The notes: generated from the letters alone by a model not told the origin. Positions 49,722 to 58,991 are shown, numbered from the stretch's first letter. The stretch is 64,000 nucleotides of DNA from SHVO01 sp041905795 (GCA_041905795.1 JAYRKL010000007.1:124001-188000), one strand, 5' to 3'. Made by a program: numbers and translations.

Positions 49722-49991
49722 TTACTTACGCAGGCCGAGGCGCGTGATCAGGGCGTCGTAGCGCGGGGCGGACGAGCCCTTGAGATAGTCGAGCAAACGG
49801 CGGCGCTGACCGACCATCACCAGCAGGCCACGGCGCGAGTGGTTGTCCTTGGTGTGACCCTTGAGATGTTCGGTGAGGTTCTTGATGCGCTCGCTGAGCA
49901 CCGCCACCTGGACTTCCGGCGAACCGGTGTCACCCGACTTGGTGGCATATTCTTTGATGAGCGCTTGCTTGCGCTCCGCGGTGATCGACAT
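49722..49991 (-). CDS. rpsO: 30S ribosomal protein S15
   Basis: 89 residues, the normal length. Binds 16S rRNA early in small-subunit assembly. MSITAERKQALIKEYATKSGDTGSPEVQVA and LKGHTKDNHSRRGLLVMVGQRRRLLDYLK are the family hallmark. ATG 49991, ending at the conserved C-terminal arginine/lysine region. Order truB-rpsO-pnp is highly conserved. Confidence 0.97.
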   Translation of the reverse strand: MSITAERKQALIKEYATKSGDTGSPEVQVAVLSERIKNLTEHLKGHTKDNHSRRGLLVMVGQRRRLLDYLKGSSAPRYDALITRLGLRK

Positions 49992-50022
49992 CGTGTACTC
50001 CTATTTTTTGCGTCGCGCGCTT

Positions 50023-50949
50023 TCAGCGCGACAAGTTCATGACACGGACGGGGCGGACCATGCCCTCCCCGACCTCGGCCACCGCTACGAGCGTCTCCCC
50101 GCATTTGACCTGTACCGCGTCGCCGGGTGTCAGGCCTGAAAGGGGGCTCCGCTTTGCTACCGGCCACAGGGCGATGGACTGCCCCTGGCGCATGCGGCGG
50201 GCCTCTTCGGCGGTCAGGGCCAGTGCCGGGATGTCGTCCAGCACGGTCGCGACCGGAAGAAGGTATTCGGAAGCGGCGGCTTTATGCCCCAGGGATTCCA
50301 GCATTTCCAGGGAAATCGCCCCCTCCAGGCCGAACGGGCCGCAGCGAGTGCGCCGAAGCACCGAAATATGGCCCAACGTGCCCAGATGACGGGCTAAATC
50401 CCGGACCAGAGCCCGGATATAGGTGCCTTTTCCGCAGTCCACCTCGAATTTTGCCCGCTCGGGGCCGCTTTCGAGCAGGGAAAACCGGTCCACACGCACG
50501 GTTCTGGCCTCCAAAGCCAGGGTTTCCCCCTTCCGGGCCAGGTCATAGGCCCGTTTCCCAGCCACTTTGATGGCTGAATAGTCGGGAGGCACCTGTTGGA
50601 TGGACCCGGTGAAAATCGGCAGGGCGGCCTCGATCTCGGCCCGGCCCGGACGTCCTTCAGCGGTAGCAATCTGCTGCCCATCGCTGTCGTCCGTATCGGT
50701 TTGGACCCCCCAAACCAGCTCAAACTGGTAGGTTTTCCGCCCATCCATGGCGAAAGCGACGGTTTTGGTGGCTTCCCCCAGGGCAATGGGCAGGAGTCCG
50801 GTGGCCAAGGGGTCCAAAGTCCCCCCGTGACCCACCTTTTCGGCATTCATGGACCGCTTGATGCGGGCAACCACCGTCGCCGCCGTCAGGCCTGTCGGCT
50901 TGTCGACGGCGATCCAGCCGTGGATCGGCTCACCTTTCCGCCGTCCCAA
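50023..50949 (-). CDS. truB: tRNA pseudouridine55 synthase TruB
   Basis: 308 residues. Makes pseudouridine 55 in the T loop of tRNAs. GWIAVDKPTGLTAATVV, then VGHGGTLDPLATGLLPIALGEATK with the catalytic Asp, and KAYQFELVWG-like KTYQFELVWGVQTDTDDSDG follow. The C-terminal PUA-like domain has SGLTPGDAVQVKCGETLVAVAEV. The start is TTG 50949, 5 nt after the rbfA stop; homologues start at the same distance before HGW. Codon use with many CCC and TTT is a little unlike its neighbours. Confidence 0.95.
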   Translation of the reverse strand: MGRRKGEPIHGWIAVDKPTGLTAATVVARIKRSMNAEKVGHGGTLDPLATGLLPIALGEATKTVAFAMDGRKTYQFELVWGVQTDTDDSDGQQIATAEGRPGRAEIEAALPIFTGSIQQVPPDYSAIKVAGKRAYDLARKGETLALEARTVRVDRFSLLESGPERAKFEVDCGKGTYIRALVRDLARHLGTLGHISVLRRTRCGPFGLEGAISLEMLESLGHKAAASEYLLPVATVLDDIPALALTAEEARRMRQGQSIALWPVAKRSPLSGLTPGDAVQVKCGETLVAVAEVGEGMVRPVRVMNLSR

Positions 50950-50954
50950 CGCGC

Positions 50955-51404
50955 TTAGTCCTTGTCCGAGTCGGTGTCGGACGCGACCTCATCCGCGGCG
51001 CCGTAGCGGTCGGCGTCCAGGTCCCGGGCGACCTCGGGTTTGTGCAGCAGGCGCCCGATGCGCTCGGCCTCGTCGAAGCTCTGGTCGGCGGCGAAGATCA
51101 GGTCCGGGATGAATCTCATCTGCAGGCGGTCGGCCAGCTGGCGCCGCAGGAACGGCTTCACGCGCTTGAGGCCTTCCAGGATGGCCGCGGTATCGCCGCC
51201 GCCGAGCGGCACCACATAGACGCGGGCGTGGCGCAGGTCCGGCGACGGGCGCACCTCGGTGACGGTGATGTGCTTGCCGGCGAGCGCGGGGTCGCGGAAG
51301 GTCTCGCGCTCGAACAGCGCCGCCAGCACGTGGCGAATCTCTTCGCCGACGCGCAGCTGGCGCTGGCCGGGAGGCTGTTTGGCGTTACGGGTGTTTCTCG
51401 GCAT
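50955..51404 (-). CDS. rbfA: Ribosome-binding factor A
   Basis: 149 residues. Cold-shock/late 30S maturation factor, KH-like fold. RVGEEIRHVLAALFERETFRDP, ITVTEVRPSPDLRHARVYVVPLGG and RRQLADRLQMRFIPDLIFAAD are the family blocks. The C-terminal tail is acidic and variable. ATG 51404 is chosen: AAGGAG lies 5 nt upstream. The in-frame GTG 51410 is less likely. Confidence 0.95.
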   Translation of the reverse strand: MPRNTRNAKQPPGQRQLRVGEEIRHVLAALFERETFRDPALAGKHITVTEVRPSPDLRHARVYVVPLGGGDTAAILEGLKRVKPFLRRQLADRLQMRFIPDLIFAADQSFDEAERIGRLLHKPEVARDLDADRYGAADEVASDTDSDKD

Positions 51405-51461
51405 AAGCACTCCTTCCAGGGAACGCGCCCCCGGACGAAACGGTGGCGCGGAATGGCGGGA

Positions 51462-54023
51462 CTAGAGAGTCGCCGCCACCCGTTCCATTTCGAAGCACTC
51501 GATCATGTCGCCCTTCTGGATGTCCTGGTAGTTGGCGAGCGCCATGCCGCACTCGTAACCCTCGCGGACTTCGCGGGCGTCGTCCTTGAAGCGCTTGAGC
51601 TGCGACAGATCGCCCTCGTGGATGACCACGTTGTCGCGCAGCAGGCGGACTTTGCAGCCGCGCTTGATGACGCCCTGGGTGACCATGCAGCCGGCGATCT
51701 TGCCGACCTTGGTGATGTTGAACACTTCGCGGATCTCGGCGTAGCCGATGAAGTTTTCCTTGAAGGTGGGCGCCAGCATGCCGGTGAGCACCATTTTGAT
51801 GTCATCGGCGACGGCGTAGATGATCGAGTAGTAGCGGATGTCGACGTTGTCGCGCTTGGCGGTTTCGCGCGCCTGGCTGTTGGCGCGGACGTTGAAGCCG
51901 ATCAGGAGCGCGCCGTAGGTCTTGGCCAGCGTCACGTCGGATTCGTTGATGGCGCCGACGGCGCCGTGGATCACGTTCACCTTCACAGCATCCGTGCCGA
52001 GCTTGCCCAGCGTGCCGGTCAAGGCTTCGACCGAGCCCTGCACGTCCGCCTTGACGATGACGTTGAGCACGGTGTCCTCGCCGGCTTTGATCTTGGCGAA
52101 CATCTGCTCCATGGTCGACGTGCCGACGCCGGCGGCGTGTTCCTTGTCGCGGATCTTGCGGCGGCGGAATTCGGTGACTTCGCGGGCGCGGGCTTCGTCC
52201 TCGACCACGACGAAATCGTCGCCAGCCGACGGCGTGCCGCCGAAGCCGATGACTTCCACCGGCGCCGACGGCATGGCCGACTTCACCTGCTTGCCGTGTT
52301 CGTTGACCAGCGCGCGCACGCGGCCCCATTCGGCGCCGGCGACGAAGATGTCGCCCAAACGCAGGGTGCCGCGCTGCACCAGCACGGTGCCGACCGAGCC
52401 GACGCCCTTTTCCATCTTGGCTTCGATGATGGAGCCTTCGGCGGCGCGGTCCGGGTTTGCCTTGAGGTCGAGGAGTTCCGCCTGCAGCAGGATGATTTCC
52501 TCGAGCTTGTCGAGGTTGGTCTTCTGCGTCGCGGACACTTCCACCGACAGGGTTTCACCGCCCATGTCTTCCAGCACCACTTCGTGGTTCAGAAGGTCGG
52601 TCTTGATGCGGCTCGGGTTGGCGCCCGGCTTATCGATCTTGTTGATCGCGACGATGATCGGCACTTCGGCAGCCTTGGCGTGACGGATCGCCTCGATGGT
52701 CTGGGGCATGATGCCGTCGTCGGCCGCCACCACCAGGATCACGATGTCGGTCACCTTGGCGCCGCGGGAGCGCATGGCGGTGAAGGCTTCGTGGCCCGGC
52801 GTATCGATGAAAGTGATCTTCTGACCGGTCTTGGTGCGGACCTGATAGGCGCCGATATGCTGGGTGATGCCGCCGGCTTCGCCGGAGACGACGTTGGTCG
52901 AGCGGATGGCGTCGAGCAGCGAGGTCTTGCCGTGGTCGACGTGGCCCATGATGGTCACCACCGGCGGGCGGTTCTTCATGGCGGTGTCTTCATCGGGCGC
53001 GGCCTTGAGGCCTTCTTCCACCGCGCCTTCGGTGATGCGCTTGACCTTGTGGCCGTATTCCTGGGCCACCAGTTCGGCGGTATCGGCGTCGATCACTTCG
53101 TTGACCGTGGCCATGATGCCGAGCTTCATCAGCGACTTGATCACATTGACCGAGCGCTCGGCCATGCGGTTGGCGAGTTCCTGGACGGTGATGGTTTCCG
53201 GCAAAATCACTTCGCGTACCACCTTGTCGGTGTTCATGGGTTGTTTGAGCTGGGCCTTGCGGCGCTCCTTCTCCACCGCGCGGCGCATGGAGGCGATGGA
53301 ACGCGAACGTTCGACCTTATCGTCACCTTCCAGAGCGGCGGTGATCGACAATTTGCCTTCGCGGCGGCGCGGTTCGGTGCGCTTGTTGACGGCGGGCGGC
53401 TTGTGGCCGGTCTTGGGCTTGCGCGGCTTGCCGTCGTCTTCTTCCTCTTCGTCGGCAACCGGACGGCGCACCGCCGGCGCGGCCGGGTCGGCGGTCGTGG
53501 TCGCGGCAGGCGTGCGGGCATCGGTACGGGCTTCGGCCGGAGCGGCGGCCGGTTCGGCGGCGCGCGCTCCCACGTTATTGGTGGGCGCGGCAGCCGGCGG
53601 TGCTTCGGCGGCGCGCTTGGCTTCCTCGGCGGCGCGGACAGCGGCTTCCGCGGCTTCGCGCTTGGCGTCTTCCTCGGCCTGCTTGCGGTGTTCCTCGTCC
53701 GCCTTCATGGCGTCCTGGAGGGCCTTCAGGCGGTGCGCCTTCTCGTCATCGGTGAGATTGCCGTGCTGAAGGGCGGCCTGGGCTTTCGCCAGCACCTCTT
53801 CGGCCTTGGCCTTCATGGTCATCGGCGCGGCTTTGACTTCCTGCACCTTGCCGTCGGCGCCCATCTCGAACTGGCGCTTCTTCTTGCGTTCGACCTGAAC
53901 GACCTTCGAGCGGCCGTGCGAGAAGCTCTGGCGGACCTGACCGGATTCCACCGTCTTCTTCAGCTCCAGCTTCCCCTTGCTCAGCGTCAACGGGGTCTTG
54001 GGTTTGGTGGTGTCGCTCGGCAT
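51462..54023 (-). CDS. infB: Translation initiation factor IF-2
   Basis: 853 residues. GTPase that places fMet-tRNA on the 30S subunit. The first 330 residues form a charged, alanine/lysine-rich region (coiled, with many EEAKREAAEAA-type repeats); then the G domain with GHVDHGKTSLLDAIR, DTPGHEAF and NKID, followed by beta-barrels and the C-terminal fMet-binding domain. ATG 54023 (MPSDTTKPK) is chosen; an in-frame TTG at 54032 with AAGG 4 nt upstream is an alternative. Long frames on the opposite strand are composition shadows. Confidence 0.96.
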   Translation of the reverse strand: MPSDTTKPKTPLTLSKGKLELKKTVESGQVRQSFSHGRSKVVQVERKKKRQFEMGADGKVQEVKAAPMTMKAKAEEVLAKAQAALQHGNLTDDEKAHRLKALQDAMKADEEHRKQAEEDAKREAAEAAVRAAEEAKRAAEAPPAAAPTNNVGARAAEPAAAPAEARTDARTPAATTTADPAAPAVRRPVADEEEEDDGKPRKPKTGHKPPAVNKRTEPRRREGKLSITAALEGDDKVERSRSIASMRRAVEKERRKAQLKQPMNTDKVVREVILPETITVQELANRMAERSVNVIKSLMKLGIMATVNEVIDADTAELVAQEYGHKVKRITEGAVEEGLKAAPDEDTAMKNRPPVVTIMGHVDHGKTSLLDAIRSTNVVSGEAGGITQHIGAYQVRTKTGQKITFIDTPGHEAFTAMRSRGAKVTDIVILVVAADDGIMPQTIEAIRHAKAAEVPIIVAINKIDKPGANPSRIKTDLLNHEVVLEDMGGETLSVEVSATQKTNLDKLEEIILLQAELLDLKANPDRAAEGSIIEAKMEKGVGSVGTVLVQRGTLRLGDIFVAGAEWGRVRALVNEHGKQVKSAMPSAPVEVIGFGGTPSAGDDFVVVEDEARAREVTEFRRRKIRDKEHAAGVGTSTMEQMFAKIKAGEDTVLNVIVKADVQGSVEALTGTLGKLGTDAVKVNVIHGAVGAINESDVTLAKTYGALLIGFNVRANSQARETAKRDNVDIRYYSIIYAVADDIKMVLTGMLAPTFKENFIGYAEIREVFNITKVGKIAGCMVTQGVIKRGCKVRLLRDNVVIHEGDLSQLKRFKDDAREVREGYECGMALANYQDIQKGDMIECFEMERVAATL

Positions 54024-54107
54024 GCTGCTCAACTAACCTTGACTGATGCGCGCACCCTGTGCGCGGCGTGAAAGCTCAAGTGCGGTTCGCGGTCGGTGTT
54101 CAGGCGA

Positions 54108-54752
54108 TCACTGGACGCGCTCTCCATTCGTGTTTTTCGCGCGCACACCGTCATAGCGTGCGGCGTCTTCGATCAGGGCCGTGGTCAACCCGCCGGCCCG
54201 CAAAGCGACATGCACCGCGGCGTCGCGTCCCAAAGCCGCTCCCATCTCCGCCCCGGTGAACACAGCCACCACGGGTACATGGGGAACAAGGGCCGTAAAC
54301 TTGCGGCGCTCGGCCGGCGATCCATCCGCCGCTTCCACCAGCGCCGCGGTCTGTCCGGTCGCGATCTGGGCACGGACTTTCTCGGCTCCGGCGGCAACCA
54401 GTCCGGCACGTCGCGCGAGACCGAGGAAATTGAGGCAGCGGCGCCGCAAAAGATCGGCAACGGTATCAGCCAGGCCCGGGGGAACCGTGACATTGTCCCG
54501 GGCAGCCTTGGCAAAAGCCCGTTTCGACGCCGCCAGCTCTATCATATCGCGGCTGGCGGTTAACCACAAACCCCGGCCCGGCAGGCGGCGCTCGATATCG
54601 GGCACAACCACCCCATCCGGCCCAGCCACGAACCGGATCAGGCGGGCCAGCGGCAGCGACTCGCCTGAAACAATACAGCGCCGGTTGGGCCCCGTCTCGT
54701 CGGAGCTTTCCGCGGCATCCCCCTCGATTTGGTCCTGCATTAAAAAACTCAT
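54108..54752 (-). CDS. RNA-binding protein of the YlxR (DUF448) plus L7Ae-like type
   Basis: 214 residues. N-terminal YlxR domain: GPNRRCIVSGESLPLARLIRFVAGPDG and PDIERRLPGRGLWLTASRD. The C-terminal half has LNFLGLARRAGLVAAGAEKVRAQI, an L7Ae-like RNA-binding fold that is fused to YlxR in alphaproteobacteria. YlxR modulates RNase P in Firmicutes; here function is inferred only. Always found between nusA and infB. ATG 54752. Confidence 0.9.
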   Translation of the reverse strand: MSFLMQDQIEGDAAESSDETGPNRRCIVSGESLPLARLIRFVAGPDGVVVPDIERRLPGRGLWLTASRDMIELAASKRAFAKAARDNVTVPPGLADTVADLLRRRCLNFLGLARRAGLVAAGAEKVRAQIATGQTAALVEAADGSPAERRKFTALVPHVPVVAVFTGAEMGAALGRDAAVHVALRAGGLTTALIEDAARYDGVRAKNTNGERVQ

Positions 54753-54779
54753 GGTCAGGACGGCCGGTGGGGCTGGTGC

Positions 54780-56339
54780 TTACGCCTGCTCGCCGGAGGC
54801 GGGGGCCCCGGCTTTATCTTGGACTCCCTCGCCTTCGGGGAACCAATGGGCGCGGGCGGCCATGATGATGGCGTTGGCCTGGGTCTCGTTCAGGCTTTCG
54901 CCCAGCAGTTCGACCAGTTCGTCGCCGGCGAGGTCGGCGAGGTCGTCCAGGGTTTTCACGCCTTTTTCCGCCAGCGCGATGATCTTGCGCGCATCCAGGC
55001 CTTCGATCTCGGCTTCGGCCAGGTCCTGGGCCACGCCCAGTTCCTCCATCTTCGCCATGATCTTCTTGTTCTCTTCCTCGATATAGGTGGTGGCGCGTTC
55101 CTTCAGCTCGTTGGCGATGTCCTCGTCGAAGCCTTCGATGTCGGTCAGTTCTTCAATAGGAACAAAGGCCACTTCCTCGACCGACGTGAAGCCCTCGGTC
55201 ACCAACAGATGGGCGAGCACGTCGTCCACATCAAGGGCGTCGATGAACATCTTGGAGCGCGAACGGAACTCTTCCTGGCGGCGCTCGGACTCTTCGCCTT
55301 CGGTCAGGATGTCGATGGTCCAGCCGGTGAGCTGCGAGGCCAGGCGCACGTTCTGGCCGCGGCGGCCGATGGCGAGCGACAGCTGGTCGTCCGGCACCAC
55401 CACTTCGATACGGCCGGAATCTTCGTCGAGCACCACCTTGGTGACTTCGGCGGGCGCCAGCGCATTGACCACGAAGGTGGCCGGGTCCTGGTTCCACTGG
55501 ATGATGTCGATCTTCTCGCCCTGCAATTCGGCCACCACCGCCTGCACGCGGCTGCCGCGCATACCGACGCAGGCGCCCACAGGATCGATCGAGGAGTCGT
55601 TGGAGATGACCGCGATCTTGGCGCGGCTGCCGGGGTCGCGGGCCACGGCCTTGATCTCGATGATGCCGTCGTAGATTTCCGGCACTTCCTGGCTGAACAG
55701 GGCGGCCATGAAGTCAGGCGCAGTGCGCGACAGGAAGATCTGGGGACCGCGCGGTTCTTCGCGCACATCCATGATGAAGGCGCGCACGCGGTCGCCGTTC
55801 TTGAAGTGCTCGCGCGGGATCAATTCGTCGCGGCGGAGCAGGCCTTCGGCGCGGCCCAGGTCGACGATGACGTTGCCGAATTCCACGCGCTTGACCAGGC
55901 CGTTGACGATTTCGCTGATGCGGTCCTTGTATTCCGCGAACTGGCGCTGGCGCTCGGCGTCGCGCACCTTCTGCACGATCACCTGCTTGGCGGTCTGGGC
56001 GGCGATGCGGCCGAAATCGATCGGCGGCAGCGGATCGACGAGCACGCCGCCGATTTCGATGTTGGGGTCCTTGCGCTTGGCCTTGGCGAGGGTGAGCTGG
56101 GTGTTCTCGTCTTCGACGGTTTCGACCACGGTGAGATAGCGCGCCAGGCGGATCTCGCCGTTCTTGCGGTCGATGGCGGCGCGGATGTCGTTCTCATGGC
56201 CGTATTTCGAGCGGCCGGCCTTCTGGATGGCCTGTTCCATGGCCTGGAACACTTCCTCGCGGTCGATGCCCTTGTCGCGGGCGACGGTGTCGGCGACCTG
56301 CACCAGTTCGGGGCGCGCCATGCCAATGCTCTGTGCCAT
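54780..56339 (-). CDS. nusA: Transcription termination/antitermination protein NusA
   Basis: 519 residues. Binds RNA polymerase and controls pausing and termination. N-terminal polymerase-binding domain (ARPELVQVADTVARDKGIDREEVFQAME), S1 domain (VNGLVKRVEFGNVIVDLGRAEG), two KH domains (GACVGMRGSRVQAVV, LAIGRRGQNVRLASQLTGW), then acidic repeats (residues 370-500) binding the alpha subunit. ATG 56339. rimP precedes it with 1 nt between the stop and start. Confidence 0.96.
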   Translation of the reverse strand: MAQSIGMARPELVQVADTVARDKGIDREEVFQAMEQAIQKAGRSKYGHENDIRAAIDRKNGEIRLARYLTVVETVEDENTQLTLAKAKRKDPNIEIGGVLVDPLPPIDFGRIAAQTAKQVIVQKVRDAERQRQFAEYKDRISEIVNGLVKRVEFGNVIVDLGRAEGLLRRDELIPREHFKNGDRVRAFIMDVREEPRGPQIFLSRTAPDFMAALFSQEVPEIYDGIIEIKAVARDPGSRAKIAVISNDSSIDPVGACVGMRGSRVQAVVAELQGEKIDIIQWNQDPATFVVNALAPAEVTKVVLDEDSGRIEVVVPDDQLSLAIGRRGQNVRLASQLTGWTIDILTEGEESERRQEEFRSRSKMFIDALDVDDVLAHLLVTEGFTSVEEVAFVPIEELTDIEGFDEDIANELKERATTYIEEENKKIMAKMEELGVAQDLAEAEIEGLDARKIIALAEKGVKTLDDLADLAGDELVELLGESLNETQANAIIMAARAHWFPEGEGVQDKAGAPASGEQA

Positions 56340-56340
56340 C

Positions 56341-56859
56341 TCAGTTCTCCAATGTGTTTTCGGTTTGCTGCCCAGGGGCGTTTGTCGTGGCAGCGATCAG
56401 TTCGTCGGTCAGAATCAGTTTTGCGGCATTCACGTTGTCGAAGGCGATCACGGCGTCGCCGTCTTCGGTGGCGATGGTGATGTCTTCGCCGGTCAGGCCC
56501 TTGAGGCGTCCACGGAAGCGCTTGCGGCCGGCCACCGGCATCTTGGCGTCGACCTTGGCCTCGAAGCCGGCGTAAGTCGTGAAATCCTTGAGGCGGGTCA
56601 GCGGCCGGTCGATGCCGGTCGAGCTGACCTCCAGGTCGTAACGCCCCGGCACCGGGTCTTCGACATCGAAGATCGCCGACAGGGTACGGCTGATCTGCTC
56701 GCAGTCGTCGACATTGATGGTGCTGCCGTCCTTGCGCTCGGCCATCACCTGCAACGTCTTGCGGCCGACGCTGCCGGTCAGGGCGATGCGCACCACCGCG
56801 AAGCCCATGGCTTCGAGCGTGGGTTCAACCCGTTCCTCAAGACGATGCAAACGTTCCAT
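56341..56859 (-). CDS. rimP: Ribosome maturation factor RimP
   Basis: 172 residues. Needed for 30S assembly. MERLHRLEERVEPTLEAMGF then VMAERKDGSTINVDDCEQISRTLSAIFDVEDPVPGRYDLEVSSTGIDRPL is the family signature region (here shown split: INVDDCEQISRTLSAIFD and YDLEVSSTGIDRPL). The tail adds about 15 Thr/Asn/Gln-rich residues. ATG 56859 is the family start; the frame remains open upstream through a terminator, so longer forms are rejected. Confidence 0.94.
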   Translation of the reverse strand: MERLHRLEERVEPTLEAMGFAVVRIALTGSVGRKTLQVMAERKDGSTINVDDCEQISRTLSAIFDVEDPVPGRYDLEVSSTGIDRPLTRLKDFTTYAGFEAKVDAKMPVAGRKRFRGRLKGLTGEDITIATEDGDAVIAFDNVNAAKLILTDELIAATTNAPGQQTENTLEN

Positions 56860-56889
56860 ACGTGCTCCGCCCACCGACCTGGGGGCGCA

Positions 56890-56919
56890 GAAACAAAAAA
56901 AGTGGGCAATCGGCCCACT
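56890..56919 (-). terminator. Rho-independent terminator downstream of trmB
   Basis: On the minus strand AGTGGGC (56913-56919 read in reverse) pairs with GCCCACT (56901-56907) over a 5-nt loop and is followed by a run of seven T. It ends the metK-trmB transcript before rimP, so the rimP-nusA-infB unit must have its own promoter in the 120 bp after it. Confidence 0.85.
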
Positions 56920-56986
56920 CCCCAAGTCGATCGGACATTGATGAAGATGGCGCTGATATAAAGGGCTTTTAGCCGAAATACAAGTT

Positions 56987-57703
56987 TCAGAGCCTGCGGG
57001 CTTTGCGGAAAAAGCGCAAAAACATCGGCGTCCGGCCGGCGGCGACGGCCTTTTGCTCGTAGCGCGAGGGGGTCGAGTCGGCGGGGCGAACCCGCCAGTC
57101 GTCCGGCCCCTGCACCCGCCATTCGAAGTCGGGATGCTGCGGCACATGCTGCAGGGTCCAGCGGGCATAGACCGGGTGGTCGGTGTAGACCCGGAACTCG
57201 CCCCCGTCGGCCAGAAGACGCGCGATCTCGTCCAGATTGGAGGGGCCGACAAACCGCCGCTTGGCGTGCCGATTTTTCGGCCAAGGATCTGGAAACAATA
57301 GAGAAATTCGTTTTAAACTTGACGCGGGAAAGGCCGGCAGCAGGACCCGGACGTCATTGTCGTAGACCCGGACATTGGCCAGTTTGCGCTCGTCCACATG
57401 GCGCAGCAGGGAGGCGACCCCGTTCAGGAACACCTCGGCGCCGATAATACCCACGGCCGGGTGCGCTTCAGCCTGTCCGGCAAGGTGCTCGCCGCTGCCG
57501 AAGCCGATCTCCAGCCAGACGTCCTTCTGCCCGGAAAACAGCGACGCAGGGTCGATTTGCGCAGAAGCGGGCGGTCCCTCCGGCGGAGGGATCCTGAGTT
57601 TGGGCAGGAGCGTATCGAGAAGGCGCTCACGGCCGGCTTTGAGCGGTTTGCCCTTACGCCGGCCGTAGAAGCGGTGATCGGTCGGTTCTTGGTCTGGTCG
57701 CAT
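56987..57703 (-). CDS. trmB: tRNA (guanine46-N7)-methyltransferase TrmB
   Basis: 238 residues. Methylates G46 in the variable loop of tRNA using SAM. DVWLEIGFGSGEHL is the SAM motif near residue 63, and SLLFPDPWPKNRHAKRRF is the conserved substrate region. The N-terminus before HRFYGRRKGKPLKAGRERLL is short. ATG 57703 is used: the bases at the start (ATGCGACCAGACCAAGA) match the end of the intergenic repeat family, so the first six codons seem to come from a repeat. Follows metK by 19 nt. Confidence 0.93.
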   Translation of the reverse strand: MRPDQEPTDHRFYGRRKGKPLKAGRERLLDTLLPKLRIPPPEGPPASAQIDPASLFSGQKDVWLEIGFGSGEHLAGQAEAHPAVGIIGAEVFLNGVASLLRHVDERKLANVRVYDNDVRVLLPAFPASSLKRISLLFPDPWPKNRHAKRRFVGPSNLDEIARLLADGGEFRVYTDHPVYARWTLQHVPQHPDFEWRVQGPDDWRVRPADSTPSRYEQKAVAAGRTPMFLRFFRKARRL

Positions 57704-57722
57704 TTCCTACGGAAATGCTTGG
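57683..57722 (-). repeat. Short palindromic repeat overlapping the trmB start
   Basis: On the minus strand GCATTTCCGTAGGAAATGC forms a hairpin and continues as GACCAGACCAAGAACC, matching the repeat at 23892 (GAAAATGCGACCAAACCAAAAAGAC). It lies between the metK stop (57723) and extends into the first codons of trmB. Confidence 0.55.
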
Positions 57723-58913
57723 TCAGACGCCAAAGGCGGATTCGAGCTGCTCGACCAGGTCCAGGCGTTCCCAGGTGAAACCGCCGCCGGCGTCGGGATC
57801 GCGGCCGAAGTGGCCGTAAGCGGCGGTGCGGGCGTAGATCGGACGGTTGAGCTTCAGATGCTCGCGGATGCCGCGCGGCGACAGGTTCATGAGTTCCTGC
57901 AGCACCTTCGACAGTTTGTCTTCCGACACCTTGGCGGTGCCGTCGGTGTTGACATAGACCGACAGCGGCTTGGAGACGCCGATGGCATAGGCGAGCTGGA
58001 TGGTGCACTTGTCGGCAAGACCCGCCGCCACCACGTTCTTGGCGAGATAGCGCGCGGCGTAAGCGGCCGAACGGTCGACCTTGGTCGGGTCCTTGCCCGA
58101 GAACGCGCCGCCGCCGTGGGGGGCCGCGCCACCATAAGTGTCGACGATGATCTTGCGGCCGGTGAGGCCGGTGTCGCCGTCCGGTCCGCCGATGACGAAG
58201 CGGCCGGTGGGGTTCACATAGAATTCGTTCTCGGGGCACATCCAGCCCTTGGGCAGCGCGTCGAGGACGTGCTTGCGCACGTATTCGCGAATCTGCTCCT
58301 GCTCGGCGTGGGCGCCGTGCTGGGTGGAGACGACAACTGAAGTAGCCCGCACCGGCTTGCCGTTCACATATTGCAGCGTCACCTGGCTCTTGGCGTCGGG
58401 GCCGAGGAAATCCACGTCCTTGGAGTGACGGGCGTCGGCCAGGGTCTTGAGGATGTTATGCGCGTAGTAGATCGGCGCCGGCATGAGGTTCGGGGTCTCG
58501 TTGACCGCGTAGCCGAACATGATGCCCTGGTCGCCGGCGCCTTCGTCCTTGTTGCCGGCGGAATCGACGCCCACGGCGATGTCGGCGGACTGGGAGTGGA
58601 CGTAGCAATCGACCGTCGCGGTCTTCCAGTGGAAGCCGTCCTGCTCGTAGCCGATGTCCTTCACCGCGTCGCGGGCGGCGGCGACCATGGCGTCGTGGCT
58701 GACGTTGCCGCGCACTTCACCGGCCAGGACGATGCGGTTGGTGGTGCAGAGCGTTTCGAGCGCCACGCGCGCCTGGGGGTTTTCCGCCAGGAACAGGTCG
58801 ACGATGGCGTCGGAGATGCGGTCGGAGACCTTGTCGGGATGTCCCTCGGAGACGGACTCGCTGGTGAAGAGATAGTCGGTCTTGGACAAAGGATGATTCC
58901 CCCGGCTTGCCAC
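57723..58913 (-). CDS. metK: S-adenosylmethionine synthetase
   Basis: 396 residues. Makes SAM from methionine and ATP. YLFTSESVSEGHPDKVSDRISDA opens the fold; GAGDQGIMFGYA and GGAAPHGGGAFSGKDPTKVDRSAAY are the methionine/ATP-binding blocks. Start is uncertain: GTG 58913 (MASRGNHPLSK) has no Shine-Dalgarno, while TTG 58889 eight codons later is preceded by GGGGGA and would give the family-typical short N-terminus. A -35/-10-like pair lies at 58945-58973. Confidence 0.95.
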   Translation of the reverse strand: MASRGNHPLSKTDYLFTSESVSEGHPDKVSDRISDAIVDLFLAENPQARVALETLCTTNRIVLAGEVRGNVSHDAMVAAARDAVKDIGYEQDGFHWKTATVDCYVHSQSADIAVGVDSAGNKDEGAGDQGIMFGYAVNETPNLMPAPIYYAHNILKTLADARHSKDVDFLGPDAKSQVTLQYVNGKPVRATSVVVSTQHGAHAEQEQIREYVRKHVLDALPKGWMCPENEFYVNPTGRFVIGGPDGDTGLTGRKIIVDTYGGAAPHGGGAFSGKDPTKVDRSAAYAARYLAKNVVAAGLADKCTIQLAYAIGVSKPLSVYVNTDGTAKVSEDKLSKVLQELMNLSPRGIREHLKLNRPIYARTAAYGHFGRDPDAGGGFTWERLDLVEQLESAFGV

Positions 58914-58944
58914 AAAGAGTGCTGGTCACAAAAGAGTAAGGGGG

Positions 58945-58973
58945 GCTGTAAAGGAATAAGGCCGATTTTTCAA
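58945..58973 (-). promoter_or_regulatory. Possible metK promoter
   Basis: TTGAAA (58968-58973 on the minus strand) and TACAGC (58945-58950) with a 17-bp spacer, downstream of the terminator of the HTH gene and 31-55 nt before the metK starts. The -10 match is poor. I see no recognisable SAM riboswitch structure in this gap. Confidence 0.3.
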
Positions 58974-58991
58974 GCGACCGGCATAAAAGAG

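Noticed and set aside
51042..54071. A reading frame of about 1000 codons on the plus strand opposite infB and rbfA
   Set aside because: It follows the third-position GC bias of the minus-strand genes, has histidine/aspartate/glycine-rich low-complexity translation, and no family resemblance.
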